Shown here piece by piece: positions 5,806-6,092 of a stretch of 6,092 nt of DNA. Numbering within the stretch: position 1 is the stretch's first letter; every line of letters starts with the position of its first letter. A model generated the notes under the pieces. It searched no databases. It was not told the origin of the DNA and saw only the letters and a list, made by a program, of their open reading frames with translations. Origin of the DNA: Candidatus Thorarchaeota archaeon (GTDB lineage: Archaea; Asgardarchaeota; Thorarchaeia; Thorarchaeales; Thorarchaeaceae); the NCBI GenBank assembly GCA_016841005.1, contig JAEORG010000273.1, forward strand, positions 1 through 6,092. The letters are read 5' to 3'. A program made the translations under genes and the position numbers.

Positions 5806-5867
5806 AACCATGACTAGGGTAAAGGGTGATTTTCAATCTTTCGACTACCTGAGTTGAGATAGGAGCA

Positions 5868-5876
5868 GTGTATTTT
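5868..5876 (-). promoter_or_regulatory. Possible TATA-like box for the zinc-ribbon gene
   Basis: The minus strand reads TTCAAAATACAC around here, predicting a start near 5847 and a leader of about 55 nt. An alternative AAAAAATAGTT lies further upstream at about 5897-5907. Neither is decisive. Confidence 0.25.
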
Positions 5877-5903
5877 GAAGGAATTTCTTGGTCTCTAACT
5901 ATT

Positions 5904-5917
5904 TTTTGGCGCAAAAA
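5904..5917. promoter_or_regulatory. Imperfect palindrome between divergent genes
   Basis: TTTTGGCGCAAAAA contains TTTT-x-GCGC-x-AAAA with one mismatched pair, centred on GCGC. It sits between the divergent promoters of the zinc-ribbon gene (minus) and the phosphotransferase-like gene (plus), where a shared operator would be expected. No regulator is identified. Confidence 0.3.
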
Positions 5918-5923
5918 CGGTTC

Positions 5924-5930
5924 TTTATTT
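5924..5930 (+). promoter_or_regulatory. TATA box for the phosphotransferase-like gene
   Basis: TTTATTT is centred at 5927, predicting a transcript start near 5953, about 9 nt before the ATG at 5962. No Shine-Dalgarno sequence precedes that ATG, consistent with a very short leader. Confidence 0.4.
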
Positions 5931-5961
5931 GATAGTTGCCTACAATTGCACGTGAATAAGA

Positions 5962-6092
5962 ATGAATGAAAATTGGCTACAAACTGTTCTTCATAAAGCA
6001 TCCAAATACTACGATATTCAAGCAGATGAATTAACGAAGCTATCAGGGGGATATGAAAATGAAATGTATGGGACTAGCAACCCAACAAGGAA
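5962..6092 (+). CDS. N terminus of a probable APH/choline-kinase-type phosphotransferase, 3'-truncated
   Basis: Translation from ATG 5962 gives 43 residues open to the window edge: MNENWLQTVLHKASKYYDIQ, then ADELTKLSGGYENEMYGTS and on. The pattern of an N-terminal helix, a Tyr-containing linker, then L-S-G-G-Y-E-N-x-x-Y matches the nucleotide-binding glycine-rich strand at the start of the aminoglycoside phosphotransferase / choline kinase / homoserine kinase II superfamily. The catalytic HGDxxxxN and the DxD would lie downstream, outside the window. The substrate cannot be predicted. An in-frame TGA at 5953-5955 fixes the start at 5962; an overlapping ATG at 5966 is in another frame and stops quickly. 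The short piece limits certainty. Confidence 0.65.
   Translation, partial: MNENWLQTVLHKASKYYDIQADELTKLSGGYENEMYGTSNPTR

Noticed and set aside
5492..6001. Plus-strand frame 5492-5857 and minus-strand frame 5750-6001.
   Set aside because: The first lies mostly antisense to the zinc-ribbon gene. The second covers the divergent promoter and overlaps the starts of both flanking genes, and its sequence does not look like a folded protein.

Overview
The window looks archaeal, and the protein types suggest an Asgard archaeon. The evidence is AT-rich coding DNA (hand-counted 60-base lines mostly 37-47% GC), TATA-like boxes about 25 nt ahead of likely transcript starts, short-leader or leaderless starts mixed with GGAGG-type ribosome sites, frequent TTG/GTG starts, and a seven-helix membrane protein carrying a longin/roadblock-like domain. 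The lineage is inferred from protein style, not from any marker gene.

Plus strand, left part (1-2487). The window opens inside msrA (peptide methionine sulfoxide reductase A, 3' two-thirds only). A 265-aa cytosolic protein follows, with a possible N-terminal Cys/His zinc site and a likely leaderless start at 436. Next, with its own promoter, TTG start and good ribosome site, comes a 356-aa protein with seven predicted membrane helices and a cytoplasmic longin/roadblock-like domain. The last two may be linked in signalling, but only adjacency supports this.

Middle (2488-4654). A short stretch at 2527-2619 still reads as the last ~30 codons of a second, diverged msrA and ends at the equivalent stop codon. 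It has no start and is read as a gene ghost. It abuts the 3' end of a minus-strand 526-aa orphan gene that is more AT-rich than its neighbours in sampled lines. Upstream of that gene is 435 bp with no protein gene. Its proximal 150 bp (4228-4377) holds five successive inverted repeats at 40-50% GC; the distal part is 23-30% GC with possible TATA boxes. This is the best candidate for something undescribed: a structured leader RNA or small RNA.

Right part (4594-6092). Two minus-strand genes encode a 174-aa alpha/beta protein of unknown role, faintly like a degenerate nuclease fold, and a 177-aa protein with a C-terminal CxxC...CxxC zinc ribbon. A promoter region with an imperfect palindrome separates the zinc-ribbon gene from a divergent plus-strand gene. 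That gene runs off the window and looks like an APH/choline-kinase-type phosphotransferase.

No tRNA, rRNA, CRISPR array, transposase or integrase was seen.
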